In this document: piece after piece, positions 13,174 through 25,715 of the stretch
Layout of the letters: every line of letters begins with the position of its first letter
How positions within the stretch are numbered: the stretch's first letter is position 1
NCBI RefSeq assembly: GCF_029227915.1
Contig: NC_079887.1
Coordinates: 17,917,650 to 17,981,649 of the forward strand
Direction: 5' to 3'
Length of the DNA stretch: 64,000 nt
Source of the DNA: Hydractinia symbiolongicarpus
Lineage: Eukaryota; Cnidaria; Hydrozoa; Anthoathecata; Hydractiniidae
Position numbers and translations under genes: made by a program
Notes under the pieces: generated by a model
What the model saw: only the letters and a program-made list of their open reading frames with translations
Told to the model about the DNA's origin: nothing
Database searches by the model: none

Positions 13174-14082
13174 AGACCAATGGTAACCTGCGCAGGCACG
13201 TGAAACCACGTGATTTACGTGTAAGGCTCTTTTTAGGCATCAAAATGCCATATTACGGCGTTTAGAGGCCTTTGCGCGTATTTCATTGCGTTTTAAAGAC
13301 ATAGCGCAATGGATAACGATTTGGGACGTCGTAGTCTATAGACAGTGGCAAGGTTAGACCAATGGTAACCTGCGCAGGCACGTGAAACCACGTGATTAAC
13401 GTGTAAGGCCTTTATTAGGTGCCAAAAGGCCATATTACAGTGTTTAGAGGCCTGTGCGCGTAGTTGACTGTGTTTTAAAGACATGACGCAGTGGAAAACG
13501 ATTTGGGACTTCGTAGTGCGTTGAGAGTGTAAGGATTAGACCAATGGTAACATGCGCAGGCACGTGAAACCACGTGATTTACGTGTAAGGCTTTTATTAA
13601 GTGTCAAAAGGCATATTACGGCCTTCAGAGGCCTGTAAGAGTAGTTGACGGTGTTATTAAGGCTAGGCGCAATGGAAAACGACTTGGTACGTCGTAGTCT
13701 ATTGATGGTGGAAGGATTAGACCAATGGTAACCAGCGCAAGCACGTGGAACCACGTGATTTAAGTGAAAGGCTCTTACTAGCTGTCAAAAGGCCATTTTA
13801 CGGTCTTTAGAGGTCTGTAAGAGTAGTTGACGGTGTTATAACGCCATGGCGCAATGGAAAACGACTTGGGAAGTCTTAGTCCATTGAGAGTGGAAGGATT
13901 AGACCATTGTTAAACAGCGCAGGCATGTGGAACCACGTGCTTTACGTGTAAGGCCTTTATTAGACATCAAAAGGCCATTTTACGGTCTTTAGAGGTCTGT
14001 AAGAGTAGTTGACTGTGTTTTAAAGACATGACGCAGTGGAAAACAACTTGGGACGTCGTAGTCCATTGACAGTGAAAGGATT
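13174..14082 (+). repeat. A-C-D-E-B pentamer (909 bp)
   Basis: This is the counterpart of 7357-8265. It is distinguished by the private base change CGTATTTCATTG near 13278. Confidence 0.92.
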
Positions 14083-14809
14083 AGACCAATGGTAACCTGC
14101 GAAGGCACGTGGAACCACGTGATTTACGTACAAGGCTTTTATTAAGCATTAAAAGGCCATATTACAGTCTTTACAGGCCTGTGCGCGTGGTTGACTGTGT
14201 TTTAAAGACTTGGCGCAATGGAAAAAGACTTGGGACGTCGTAGTCTAATGAGAGTTGAAGGACTAGATCAATGGTAACCTGCGCAGGCACGTGGAACTAC
14301 GTGATTTATGTGTAAAGCCTTTATTAGGCAGCAAAAGGCCATATTACAGCGTTTAGAGACCTGTAAGCGTAGTTGACTGTGTTTTAAAGACATGACGCAA
14401 TGGAAAACAACTTGGGACGTCGTAGTCTATAGAGAGTGGAAAGATTAGACCAATGGTAACCTGCGCAGGCACGTGAAACCATGTGATTTACGTGTAAGGC
14501 TCTTTTTAGGCATCAAAATGCCATTTTACGGTCTTTAGAGGTCTGTAAGCGTAGTTGACGGTGTTATAAAGCCATGGCGCAATGGAAAACGACTTGGGAA
14601 GTCTTAGTCTATTGAGAGTGAAGGATTAGACCATTGTTAAACAGCGCAGGCATGTGGAACCACGTGCTTTACGTGTAAGACCTTTATTAGGCATCAAAAG
14701 GCCATATTACAGTGTTTAGAGGCCTGTAAGCGTAGTTGACTGTGTTTTAAAGACATGACGCAGTGGAAAACAACTTGGGACGTCGTAGTCCATTGACAGT
14801 GAAAGGATT

Positions 14810-15409
14810 AGACCAATGGTAACCTGCGCAGGCACGTGAAACCACGTGATTTACGTGTAAGGCTCTTTTTAGGCATCAAAATGCCATATTACGGCGTTTA
14901 GACGCCTGTGCGCGTAGTTCATTGCGTTTTAAAGACATGGCGCAATGGATAACGACTTGGGAAGTCTTAGTCCATTGAGAGTGGAAGGATTAGACCATTG
15001 TTAAACAGCGCAGGCATGTGGAACCACGTGCTTTACGTGTAAGGCCTTTATTAGGCATCAAAAGGCCATATTACAGTGCTTAGATGCCTGTAAGCGTAGT
15101 TGACTGTGTTTTAAAGACATGACGCAGTGGAAAACAACTTGGGACGTCTTAGTCCATTGAGAGTGGAAAGATTAGACCAATGGTAACCTGCGCAGGCACG
15201 TGAAACCACGTGATTTACGTGTAAGGCTCTTTTTAGTCATCAAAATGCCATATTACGGCGTTTAGAGGCCTGTGCGCGTAGTTCACTGTGTTTTAAAGAC
15301 ATGGCGCAATGGAAAACGATTTGGGACGTCGTAGTCTATAGAGAGTGGCAAGGTTAGACCAATGGTAACCTGCGCAGGCACGTGAAACCACGTGATTTAC
15401 GTGTAAGGC
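14810..15409 (+). repeat. 910-bp offset duplication, member 1
   Basis: An A-like unit with GTTTAGACGCC and GGATAACGACTTGGGAAG, then a B unit, then an A unit with TTTTTAGTCATC, match the segment beginning at 15720. The A-like unit looks like an A/E-type recombinant: A in its first two thirds and ending GGGAAGTCTTAGTCC. Confidence 0.85.
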
Positions 15410-15719
15410 TCTTTTTAGGCATCAAAATGCTATTTTACGGTCTTTAGAGGTCTGTAAGCGTAGTTGACGGTGTTATAAAGCCATGGCGCAATGGAAAACG
15501 TCTTAGGAAGTCTTAGTCCATTGAGAGTGGAAGGATTAGACCATTGTTAAACAGCGCAGGCATGTGGAACCACGTGCTTCACGTGTAAGTCCATTATTAG
15601 GCATCAAAAGGCCATATTACAGTGTTTAGAGGCCTGTAAGCGTAGTTGACTGCGTTTTAAAGACATGACGCAGTGGAAAACAACTTGGGATGTTGTAGTC
15701 CATTGACAGTGAAAGGATT

Positions 15720-16319
15720 AGACCAATGGTAACCTGCGCAGGCACGTGAAACCACGTGATTTACGTGTAAGGCTCTTTTTAGGCATCAAAATGCCATATT
15801 ACGGCGTTTAGACGCCTGTGCGCGTAGTTCATTGCGTTTTAAGGACATGGCGCAATGGATAACGACTTGGGAAGTCTTAGTCCATTGAGAGTGGAAGGAT
15901 TAGACCATTGTTAAACAGCGCAGGCATGTGGAACCACGTGCTTTACGTGTAAGGCCTTTATTAGGCATCAAAAGGCCATATTACAGTGCTTAGATGCCTG
16001 TAAGCGTAGTTGACTGTGTTTTAAAGACATGACGCAGTGGAAAACAACTTGGGACGTCTTAGTCCATTGAGAGTGGAAATATTAGACCAATGGTAACCTG
16101 CGCAGGCACGTGAAACCACGTGATTTACGTGTAAGGCTCTTTTTAGTCATCAAAATGCCATATTACGGCGTTTAGAGGCCTGTGCGCGTAGTTCACTGTG
16201 TTTTAAAGACATGGCGCAATGGAAAACGATTTGGGACGTCGTAGTCTATAAAGAGTGGCAAGGTTAGACCAATGGTAACCTGCGCAGGCACGTGAAACCA
16301 CGTGATTTACGTGTAAGGC
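15720..16319 (+). repeat. 910-bp offset duplication, member 2
   Basis: It matches 14810-15409 with about three visible changes (TAAGGACATGG near 15840, GGAAATATT near 16077, TATAAAGAG near 16248). The match ends where GGCTCTTTTTAGG becomes GGCCTTTATTAGG. Confidence 0.85.
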
Positions 16320-18082
16320 CTTTATTAGGTGTCAAAAGGCCATATTACAGTCTTTACAGGCCTGTGCGGGTAGTTGACTGTGTTTTAAAGACTTGGCGCA
16401 ATGGAAAAAGACTTGGGACGTCGTAGTCTAATGAGAGTTGAAGGACTAGACCAATGGTAACCTACGCAGGCACGTGGAATTACGTGATTTATGTGTAAGG
16501 CCTTTATTAGGCAGCAAAAGGCCATATTACAGCGTTTAGAGGCCTGTAAGCGTAGTTGACTGTGTTTTAAAGACATGACGCAATGGAAAACAATTTGGGA
16601 CGTCGTAGTCTATAGAGAGTGGAAAGATTAGACCAATGGTAACCTGCGCAGGCACGTGAAACCACGTGATTTACGTGTAAGGCTCTTTTTAGGCATCAAA
16701 ATGCTATTTTACGGTCTTTAGAGGTCTGTAAGCGTAGTTGACGGTGTTATAAAGCCATGGCGCAATGGAAAACGTCTTAGGAAGTCTTAGTCCATTGAGA
16801 GTGGAAGGATTAGACCATTGTTAAACAGCGCAGGCATGTGGAACCACGTGCTTCACGTGTAAGTCCTTTATTAGGCATCAAAAGGCCATATTACAGTGTT
16901 TAGAGGCCTGTAAGCGTAGTTGACTGTGTTTTAAAGACATGACGCAGTGGAAAACAACTTGGGACGTTGTAGTCCATTGACAGTGAAAGGATTAGACCAA
17001 TGGTAACCTGCGCAGGCACGTGAAACCACGTGATTTACGTGTAAGGCTCTTTTTAGGCATCAAAATGCCATATTACGGCGTTTAGAGGCCTTTGCGCGTA
17101 GTTCATTGCGTTTTAAAGACATAGCGCAATGGATAACGATTTGGGACGTCGTAGTCTATAGAGAGTGGCAAGGTTAGACTAATGGTAACCTGCGCAGGCA
17201 CGTGAAACCACGTGATTAACGTGTAAGGCCTTTATTAGGTGCCAAAAGGCCATATTACAGTGTTTAGAGCCCTGTAAGCGTAGTTGACTGTGTTTTACAG
17301 ACATGACGCAGTGGAAAACAACTTGGGACGTCGTAGTCCATTGACAGTGAAAGGATTAGACCAATGGTAACCTGCGCAGGCACGTGAAACCACGTGATTT
17401 ACGTGTAAGGCTTTTATTAGGTGTCAAAAGGCATATTACGGCCTTCAGAGGTCTGTAAGAGTAGTCGACGGTGTTATTAAGCCTAGGCGCAATGGAAAAC
17501 GACTTGGGAAGTCGTAGTCCATTGAGAGTGGAGGGATTAGACGAATGGTAAACAGCGCAGGCACGTGGAACCACGTGCTTTACGTGTAAGGATTTTATTA
17601 GACATCAAAAAGCCATATTACAGTGTTTAGAGGCCTGTGCGCGTAGTTGACTGTTTTTTAAAGACATGACGCAGTGGAAAACGATTTGGGACGTCGTAGT
17701 GCGTTGAGAGTGTAAGGATTAGACCAATGGTAACATGCGCAGGCACGTGAAACCACGTGATTTACGTGTAAGGCTTTTATTAAGTGTCAAAAGGCATATT
17801 ACTGCCTTCAGAGGCCTGTAAGAGTAGTTGACTGTGTTTTAAAGACATGACGCAGTGGAAAACAATTTGGGACTTCGTAGTGCGTTGAGAGTGTAAGGAT
17901 TAGACCAATGGTAACATGCGCAGGCACGTGAAACCACGTGATTTACGTGTAAGGCTTTTATTAAGTGTCAAAAGGCATATTACTGCCTTCAGAGGCCTGT
18001 AAGAGTAGTTGACGGTGTTATTAAGCCTAGGCGCAATGGAAAACGACTTGGGAAGTCGTAGTCCATTGAGAGTGAAAGGATT
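16320..18082 (+). repeat. Mosaic monomers
   Basis: Full-length units of mixed type without the pentamer. Markers include ATGCTATTTTACGG and AACGTCTTAGGAAG (also near 15430, 22150, 31430 and 44890) and AAGGATTTTATTAGACATC (also near 22677, 33218, 46677, 53401 and 62257). These show the segment's relatives lie in several other mosaic stretches. Confidence 0.8.
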
Positions 18083-18991
18083 AGACCAATGGAAACCTGC
18101 GCAGGCACGTGAAACCACGTGATTTACGTGTAAGGCTCTTTTTAGGCATCAAAATGCCATATTACGGCGTTTAGAAGCCTTTGCGCGTAGTTCATTGCGT
18201 TTTAAAGACATAGCGCAATGGATAACGATTTGGGACGTCGTAGTCTATAGAGAGTGGCAAGGTTAGACCAATGGTAACCTGCGCAGGCACGTGAAACCAC
18301 GTGATTAACGTGTAAGGCCTTTATTAGGTGCCAAAAGGCCATATTACAGTGTTTAGAGGCCTGTGCGCGTAGTTGACTGTGTTTTAAAGACATGACGCAG
18401 TGGAAAACGATTTGGGACTTCGTAGTGCGTTGAGAGTGTAAGGATTAGACCAATGGTAACATGCGCAGGCACGTGAAACCACGTGATTTACGTGTAAGGC
18501 TTTTATTAAGTGTCAAAAGGCATATTACGGCCTTCAGAGGCCTGTAAGAGTAGTTGACGGTGTTATTAAGGCTAGGCGCAATGGAAAACGACTTGGTACG
18601 TCGTAGTCTATTGATGGTGGAAGGATTAGACCAATGGTAACCAGCGCAAGCACGTGGAACCACGTGATTTAAGTGAAAGGCTCTTACTAGCTGTCAAAAG
18701 GCCATTTTACGGTCTTTAGAGGTCTGTAAGAGTAGTTGACGGTGTTATAACGCCATGGCGCAATGGAAAACGACTTGGGAAGTCTTAGTCCATTGAGAGT
18801 GGAAGGATTAGACCATTGTTAAACAGCGCAGGCATGTGGAACCACGTGCTTTACGTGTAAGGCCTTTATTAGACATCAAAAGGCCATTTTACGGTCTTTA
18901 GAGGTCTGTAAGAGTAGTTGACTGTGTTTTAAAGACATGACGCAGTGGAAAACAACTTGGGACGTCGTAGTCCATTGACAGTGAAAGGATT
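18083..18991 (+). repeat. A-C-D-E-B pentamer (909 bp)
   Basis: With the F and G units that follow (to about 19300), this matches about 5543-6760 at a constant offset of 12,540, including the 5-bp deletion in F at 19161-19170. Confidence 0.92.
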
Positions 18992-20624
18992 AGACCAATG
19001 GTAACCTGCGAAGGCACGTGGAACCACGTGATTTACGTACAAGGCTTTTATTAAGCATCAAAAGGCCATATTACAGTCTTTACAGGCCTGTGCGCGTGGT
19101 TGACTGTGTTTTAAAGACTTGGCGCAATGGAAAAAGACTTGGGACGTCGTAGTCTAATGAGAGTTGATAGATCAATGGTAACCTGCGCAGGCACGTGGAA
19201 CTACGTGATTTATGTGTAAAGCCTTTATTAGGCAGCAAAAGGCCATATTACAGCGTTTAGAGACCTGTAAGCGTAGTTGACTGTGTTTTAAAGACATGAC
19301 GCAATGGAAAACGACTTGGGACGTCGTAGTCTATAGAGAGTGGAAAGATTAGACCAATGGTAACCTGCGCAGGCACGTGAAACCATGTGATTTACGTGTA
19401 AGGCTCTTTTTAGGCATCAAAATGCCATTTTACGGTCTTTAGAGGTCTGTAAGCGTAGTTGACGGTGTTATAAAGCCATGGCGCAATGGAAAACGACTTG
19501 GGAAGTCTTAGTCTATTGAGAGTGGAAGGATTAGACCATTGTTAAACAGCGCAGGCATGTGGAACCACGTGCTTTACGTGTAAGACCTTTATTAGGCATC
19601 AAAAGGCCATATTACAGTGTTTAGAGGCCTGTAAGCGTAGTTGACTGTGTTTTAAAGACATGACGCAGTGGAAAACAACTTGGGACGTCGTAGTCCATTG
19701 ACAGTGAAAGGATTAGACCAATGGTAACCTGCGCAGGCACGTGAAACCACGTGATTTACGTGTAAGGCTCTTTTTAGGCATCAAAATGCCATATTACGGC
19801 GTTTAGACGCCTGTGCGCGTAGTTCATTGCGTTTTAAAGACATGGCGCAATGGATAACGATTTGGGACGTCGTAGTCTATAGAGAGTGGCAAGGTTAGAC
19901 CAATGGTAACCTGCGCAGGCACGTGAGTCCACGTGATTTACGTGTAAAGCCTTTATTAGGTGTCAAAAGGCCATATTACAGTCTTTACAGGCCTGTGCGG
20001 GTAGTTGACTGTGTTTTAAAGACTTGGCGCAATGGAAAAAGACTTGGGACGTCGTAGTCTAATGAGAGTTGAAGGAATAGATCAATAATAACCTACGCAG
20101 GCACGTGGAATTACGTGATTTAAGTGTAAGGCCTTTATTAGGCAGCAAAAGGCCATATTACAGCGTTTAGAGGCCTGTAAGCGTAGTTGACTGTGTTTTA
20201 AAGACATGACGCAATGGAAAACGATTTGGGACGTCGTAGTCTATAGAGAGTGGAAAGATTAGATCAATGGTAACCTGCGCAGGCACGTGAAACCACGTGA
20301 TTTACGTGTAAGGCTCTTTTTAGGCATCAAAATGCCATTTTACGGTCTTTAGAGGTCTGTAAGCGTAGTTGACGGTGTTATAAAGCCATGGCGCAATGGA
20401 AAACGACTTGGGAAGTCTTAGTCTATTGAGAGTGGAAGGATTAGACCATTGTTAAACAGCGCAGGCATGTGGAACCACGTGCTTCACGTGTAAGTCCTTT
20501 ATTAGGCATCAAAAGGCCATATTACAGTGTTTAGAGGCCTGTAAGCGTAGTTGACTGTGTTTTAAAGACATGACGCAGTGGAAAACAACTTGGGACGTTG
20601 TAGTCCATTGACAGTGAAAGGATT
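18992..20624 (+). repeat. Linker of nine monomers between pentamers
   Basis: F, G and H/B/A-type units, with total length 9 x 182 minus the 5-bp deletion in F. A local oddity is CACGTGAGTCCACGTG near 19922, where the dyad centre is changed from AAAC to AGTC. The end of this stretch aligns with 6950-7356 at offset 13,268. Confidence 0.8.
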
Positions 20625-21533
20625 AGACCAATGGTAACCTGCGCAGGCACGTGAAACCACGTGATTTACGTGTAAGGCTCTTTTTAGGCATCAAAATGCC
20701 ATATTACGGCGTTTAGAGGCCTTTGCGCGTAGTTCATTGCGTTTTAAAGACATAGCGCAATGGATAACGATTTGGGACGTCGTAGTCTATAGAGAGTGGC
20801 AAGGTTAGACCAATGGTAACCTGCGCAGGCACGTGAAACCACGTGATTAACGTGTAAGGCCTTTATTAGGTGCCAAAAGGCCATATTACAGTGTTTAGAG
20901 GCCTGTGCGCGTAGTTGACTGTGTTTTAAAGACATGACGCAGTGGAAAACGATTTGGGACTTCGTAGTGCGTTGAGAGTGTAAGGATTAGACCAATGGTA
21001 ACATGCGCAGGCACGTGAAACCACGTGATTTACGTGTAAGGCTTTTATTAAATGTCAAAAGGCATATTACGGCCTTCAGAGGCCTGTAAGAGTAGTTGAC
21101 GGTGTTATTAAGGCTAGGCGCAATGGAAAACGACTTGGTACGTCGTAGTCTATTGATGGTGGAAGGATTAGACCAATGGTAACCAGCGCAAGCACGTGGA
21201 ACCACGTGATTTAACTGAAAGGCTCTTACTAGCTGTCAAAAGGCCATTTTACGGTCTTTAGAGGTCTGTAAGAGTAGTTGACGGTGTTATAACGCCATGG
21301 CGCAATGGAAAACGACTTGGGAAGTCTTAGTCCATTGAGAGTGGAAGGATTAGACCATTGTTAAACAGCGCAGGCATGTGGAACCACGTGCTTTACGTGT
21401 AAGGCCTTTATTAGACATCAAAAGGCCATTTTACGGTCTTTAGAGGTCTGTAAGAGTAGTTGACTGTGTTTTAAAGACATGACGCAGTGAAAAACAACTT
21501 GGGACGTCGTAGTCCATTGACAGTGAAAGGATT
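20625..21533 (+). repeat. A-C-D-E-B pentamer (909 bp)
   Basis: It aligns with 7357-8265 at offset 13,268. A private change in D gives TTAAATGTC instead of TTAAGTGTC near 21050. Confidence 0.92.
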
Positions 21534-24227
21534 AGACCAATGGTAACCTGCGAAGGCACGTGGAACCACGTGATTTACGTACAAGGCTTTTATTAAGCAT
21601 TAAAAGGCCATATTACAGTCTTTACAGGCCTGTGCGCGTGGTTGACTGTGTTTTAAAGACATGACGCAATGGAAAACAACTTGGGACGTCGTAGTCCATT
21701 GACAGTGAAAGGATTAGACCAATGGTAACCTGCGAAGGCACGTGGAACCACGTGCTTTACGTGTAAGGCCTTTATTAGACATCAAAAGGCCATTTTACGG
21801 TCTTTAGAGGTCTGTAAGAGTAGTTGACTGTGTTTTAAAGACTTGGCGCAATGGAAAAAGACTTGGGACGTCGTAGTCTAATGAGAGTTGAAGGACTAGA
21901 CCAATGGTAACCTACGCAGGCACGTGGAATTACGTGATTTATGTGTAAGGCCTTTATTAGGCAGCAAAAGGCCATATTACAGCGTTTAGAGGCCTGTAAG
22001 CGTAGTTGACTGTGTTTTAAAGACATGACGCAATGGAAAACAATTTGGGACGTCGTAGTCTATAGAGAGTGGAAAGATTAGACCAATGGTAACCTGCGCA
22101 GGCACGTGAAACCACGTGATTTACGTGTAAGGCTCTTTTTAGGCATCAAAATGCTATTTTACGGTCTTTAGAGGTCTGTAAGCGTAGTTGACGGTGTTAT
22201 AAAGCCATGGCGCAATGGAAAACGTCTTAGGAAGTCTTAGTCCATTGAGAGTGGAAGGATTAGACTATTGTTAAACAGCGTAGGCATGTGGAACCACGTG
22301 CTTTACGTGTAAGGCCTTTATTAGGCATCAAAAGGCCACATTACAGTGTTTAGAGCCCTGTAAGCGTAGTTGACTGTGTTTTAAAGACATGACGCAGTGG
22401 AAAACAACTTGGGACGTCGTAGTCCATTGACAGTGAAAGGATTAGACCAATGGTAACCTGCGCAGGCACGTGAAACCACGTGATTTACGTGTAAGGCTCT
22501 TTTTAGGCATCAAAATGCCATATTACGGCGTTTAGACGCCTGTGCGCGTAGTTCATTGCGTTTTAAAGACATGGCGCAATGGAAAACGACTTGGGAAGTC
22601 GTAGTCCATTGAGAGTGGAGGGATTAGACGAATGGTAAACAGCGCAGGCACGTGGAACCACGTGCTTTACGTGTAAGGATTTTATTAGACATCAAAAAGC
22701 CATATTACAGTGTTTAGAGGCCTGTGCGCGTAGTTGACTGTTTTTTAAAGACATGACGCAGTGGAAAACGATTTGGGACGTCGTAGTGCGTTGAGAGTGT
22801 AAGGATTAGACCAATGGTAACATGCGCAGGCACGTGAAACCACGTGATTTACGTGTAAGGCTTTTATTAAGTGTCAAAAGGCATATTACTGCCTTCAGAG
22901 GCCTGTAAGAGTAGTTGACGGTGTTATTAAGCCTAGGCGCAATGGAAAACGACTTGGGAAGTCGTAGTCCATTGAGAGTGGAGGGATTAGACGAATGGTA
23001 AACAGCGCAGGCACGTGGAACCACGTGCTTTAAGTGAGGGCCCTTACTAGCTGTCAAAAGGCCATTTTACGGTCTTTAGATGTCTGTAAGCGTAGTTGAC
23101 GGTGTTATTAAGCCTAGGCGCAATGGAAAACGACTTGGGAAGTCGTAGTCCATTGAGAGTGGAGGGATTAGATCAATGATAAACAGCGCAGGCACGTGGA
23201 ACCACGTGCTTTACGTATAAGGCCTTTATTAGGCATCAAAAAGCCATATTACAGTGTTTAGAGGCCTGTGCGCGTAGTTGACTGTGTTTTAAAGACATGA
23301 CGCAGTGGAAAACGATTTGGGACTTCGTAGTACATTGAGAGTGTAAGGATTAGACCAATGGTAACCTGCGCAGGCACGTGAAACCACGTGATTTACGTGT
23401 AAGGCTCTTTTTAGGCATCAAAATGCCATTTTACGGTCTTTAGAGGTCTGTAAGCGTAGTTGACGGTGTTATAAAGCCATGGCGCAATGGAAAACGACTT
23501 GGGAAGTCTTAGTCTATTGAGAGTTGAAGGATTAGACCATTGTTAAACAGCGCAGGCATGTGCAACCACGTGCTTTACGTGTAAGGCCTTTATTAGGCAT
23601 CAAAAGGCCATATTACAGTGTTTAGAGGCCTGTAAGCGTAGTTGACTGTGTTTTAAAGACATGACGCAGTGGAAAACAACTTGGGACGTCGTAGTCCATT
23701 GACAGTGAAAGGATTAGAGGAATGGTAAACAGCGCAGGCACGTGGAACCACGTGCTTTACGTGTAAGGCCTTTATTAGACATCAAAAAGCCATATTACAG
23801 TGTTTAGAGGCCTGTGCGCGTATTGACTGTGTTTTAAAGACATGACGCAGTGGAAAACGATTTGGGACTTCGTAGTGCGTTGAGAATGTAAGGATTAGAC
23901 CAATGGTAACATGCGCAGGCACGTGAAACCACGTGATTTACGTGTAAGGCTCTTTTTAGGCATCAAAATGCCATATTACGGCATTTAGAGGCCTGTAAGC
24001 GTAGTTTATTGTGTTTTAAAGACATGGCGCAATGGATAACGATTTGGGACGTCGTAGTCTATAGAGAGTGGCAAGGTTAGCCCAATGGTAACCTGCGCAG
24101 GCACGTGAAACCACGTGATTTACGTGTAAGGCTCTTTTTAGGCATCAAAATGCCATTTTACGGTCTTTAGAGGTCTGTAAGCGTAGTTGACGGTGTTATA
24201 AAGCCATGGCGCAATGGAAAACGACTT
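21534..24227 (+). repeat. Mosaic monomers before the 13.5-kb duplication
   Basis: Mixed units. About 21835-22250 resembles 16385-16800 at offset 5,450. The stretch from about 23031 (TAAGTGAGGGCCC) resembles that from 31580 at offset 8,549. One unit has a 2-bp loss, CGCGTATTGACTG, near 23819, shared with units near 32367 and 45823. Confidence 0.8.
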
Positions 24228-25351
24228 GGGAAGTCTTAGTCTATTGAGAGTGGAAGGATTAGACCATTGTTAAACAGCGCAGGCATGTGGAACCACGTGC
24301 TTCACGTGTAAGTCCTTTATTAGGCATCAAAAGGCCATATTACAGTGTTTAGAGGCCTGTAAGCGTAGTTGACTGTGTTTTAAAGACATGACGCAGTGGA
24401 AAACAACTTGGGACGTTGTAGTCCATTGACAGTGAAAGGATTAGACCAATGGTAACCTGCGCAGGCACGTGAAACCACGTGATTTACGTGTAAGGCTCTT
24501 TTTAGGCATCAAAATGCCATATTACGGCGTTTAGAGGCCTTTGCGCGTAGTTCATTGCGTTTTAAAGACATAGCGCAATGGATAACGATTTGGGACGTCG
24601 TAGTCTATAGAGAGTGGCAAGGTTAGACCAATGGTAACCTGCGCAGGCACGTGAAACCACGTGATTAACGTGTAAGGCCTTTATTAGGTGCCAAAAGGCC
24701 ATATTACAGTGTTTAGAGGCCTGTGCGCGTAGTTGACTGTGTTTTAAAGACATGACGCAGTGGAAAACGATTTGGGACTTCGTAGTGCGTTGAGAGTGTA
24801 AGGATTAGACCAATGGTAACATGCGCAGGCACGTGAAACCACGTGATTTACGTGTAAGGCTTTTATTAAGTGTCAAAAGGCATATTACGGCCTTCAGAGG
24901 CCTGTAAGAGTAGTTGACGGTGTTATTAAGGCTAGGCGCAATGGAAAACGACTTGGTACGTCGTAGTCTATTGATGGTGGAAGGATTAGACCAATGGTAA
25001 CCAGCGCAAGCACGTGGAACCACGTGATTTAAGTGAAAGGCTCTTACTAGCTGTCAAAAGGCCATTTTACGGTCTTTAGAGGTCTGTAAGAGTAGTTGAC
25101 GGTGTTTTAACGCCATGGCGCAATGGAAAACGACTTGGGATGTCTTAGTCCATTGAGAGTGGAAGGATTAGACCATTGTTAAACAGCGCAGGCATGTGGA
25201 ACCACGTGCTTTACGTGTAAGGCCTTTATTAGACATCAAAAGGCCATTTTACGGTCTTTAGAGGTCTGTAAGAGTAGTTGACTGTGTTTTAAAGACATGA
25301 CGCAGTGGAAAACAACTTGGGACGTCGTAGTCCATTGACAGTGAAAGTATT

Positions 25352-25533
25352 AGACCAATGGTAACCTGCGCAGGCACGTGAAACCACGTGATTTACGTGT
25401 AAGGCTCTTTTTAGGCATCAAAATGCCATATTACGGCGTTTAGAAGCCTTTGCGCGTAGTTCATTGCGTTTTAAAGACATAGCGCAATGGATAACGATTT
25501 GGGACGTCGTAGTCTATAGAGAGTGGCAAGGTT
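25352..25533 (+). repeat. Satellite monomer, variant A (exemplar)
   Basis: This is a 182-bp unit, counted from AGACC to the next AGACC. Diagnostic features are GGCTCTTTTTAGGCATC, ATTACGGCG, CATAGCGCAATGGATAACGA (GGATAACG instead of GGAAAACG) and the ending TATAGAGAGTGGCAAGGTT. It opens the A-C-D-E-B pentamer. Hand counting of a consensus A unit gives about 34 C, 51 G and 13 CpG dinucleotides. The monomer phase is my choice, and the variant label is local to this annotation. Confidence 0.9.
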
Positions 25534-25715
25534 AGACCAATGGTAACCTGCGCAGGCACGTGAAACCACGTGATTAACGTGTAAGGCCTTTATTAGGTGC
25601 CAAAAGGCCATATTACAGTGTTTAGAGGCCTGTGCGCGTAGTTGACTGTGTTTTAAAGACATGACGCAGTGGAAAACGATTTGGGACTTCGTAGTGCGTT
25701 GAGAGTGTAAGGATT
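25534..25715 (+). repeat. Satellite monomer, variant C (exemplar)
   Basis: This 182-bp unit follows A. It is recognised by CACGTGATTAACGTG (TTAACG rather than TTTACG), AGGTGCCAAAAGGCC and the ending GACTTCGTAGTGCGTTGAG, where GACGTCG has become GACTTCG. It carries the perfect inverted repeat GGCCTTT / AAAGGCC at 25585-25609. Confidence 0.9.
25585..25609. other. Inverted repeat GGCCTTT-N11-AAAGGCC, representative copy
   Basis: The arms are 7 bases and perfectly complementary around an 11-base loop, and could form a short hairpin. The same arms occur in C, B, and many G-type monomers, with loops such as ATTAGGCATCA. A, D, E and H units break one arm (GGCTCTT, GGCTTTT or AAATGCC). The element is thus periodic but not universal. 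Confidence 0.7.

Larger units (their letters stand above)
8892..14708 (+). repeat. Large tandem duplication, copy 2 (5,817 bp)
   Basis: This copy repeats copy 1 monomer for monomer, lacking two monomers present there. The right end is where the array leaves the duplication: at 14709 it reads ACAGTGTTTAGAGG, whereas the copy 1/copy 2 junction reads ACAGTCTTTACAGG. Near identity implies a recent unequal exchange or an equivalent process. Confidence 0.92.

Noticed and set aside
25682-25702. A possible CENP-B box (NTTCGNNNNANNCGGGN) at TTCGTAGTGCGTTGAG
   Set aside because: Only TTCG fits. The required A and the CGGG core are absent on both strands, and no better candidate was seen in the other monomer types.
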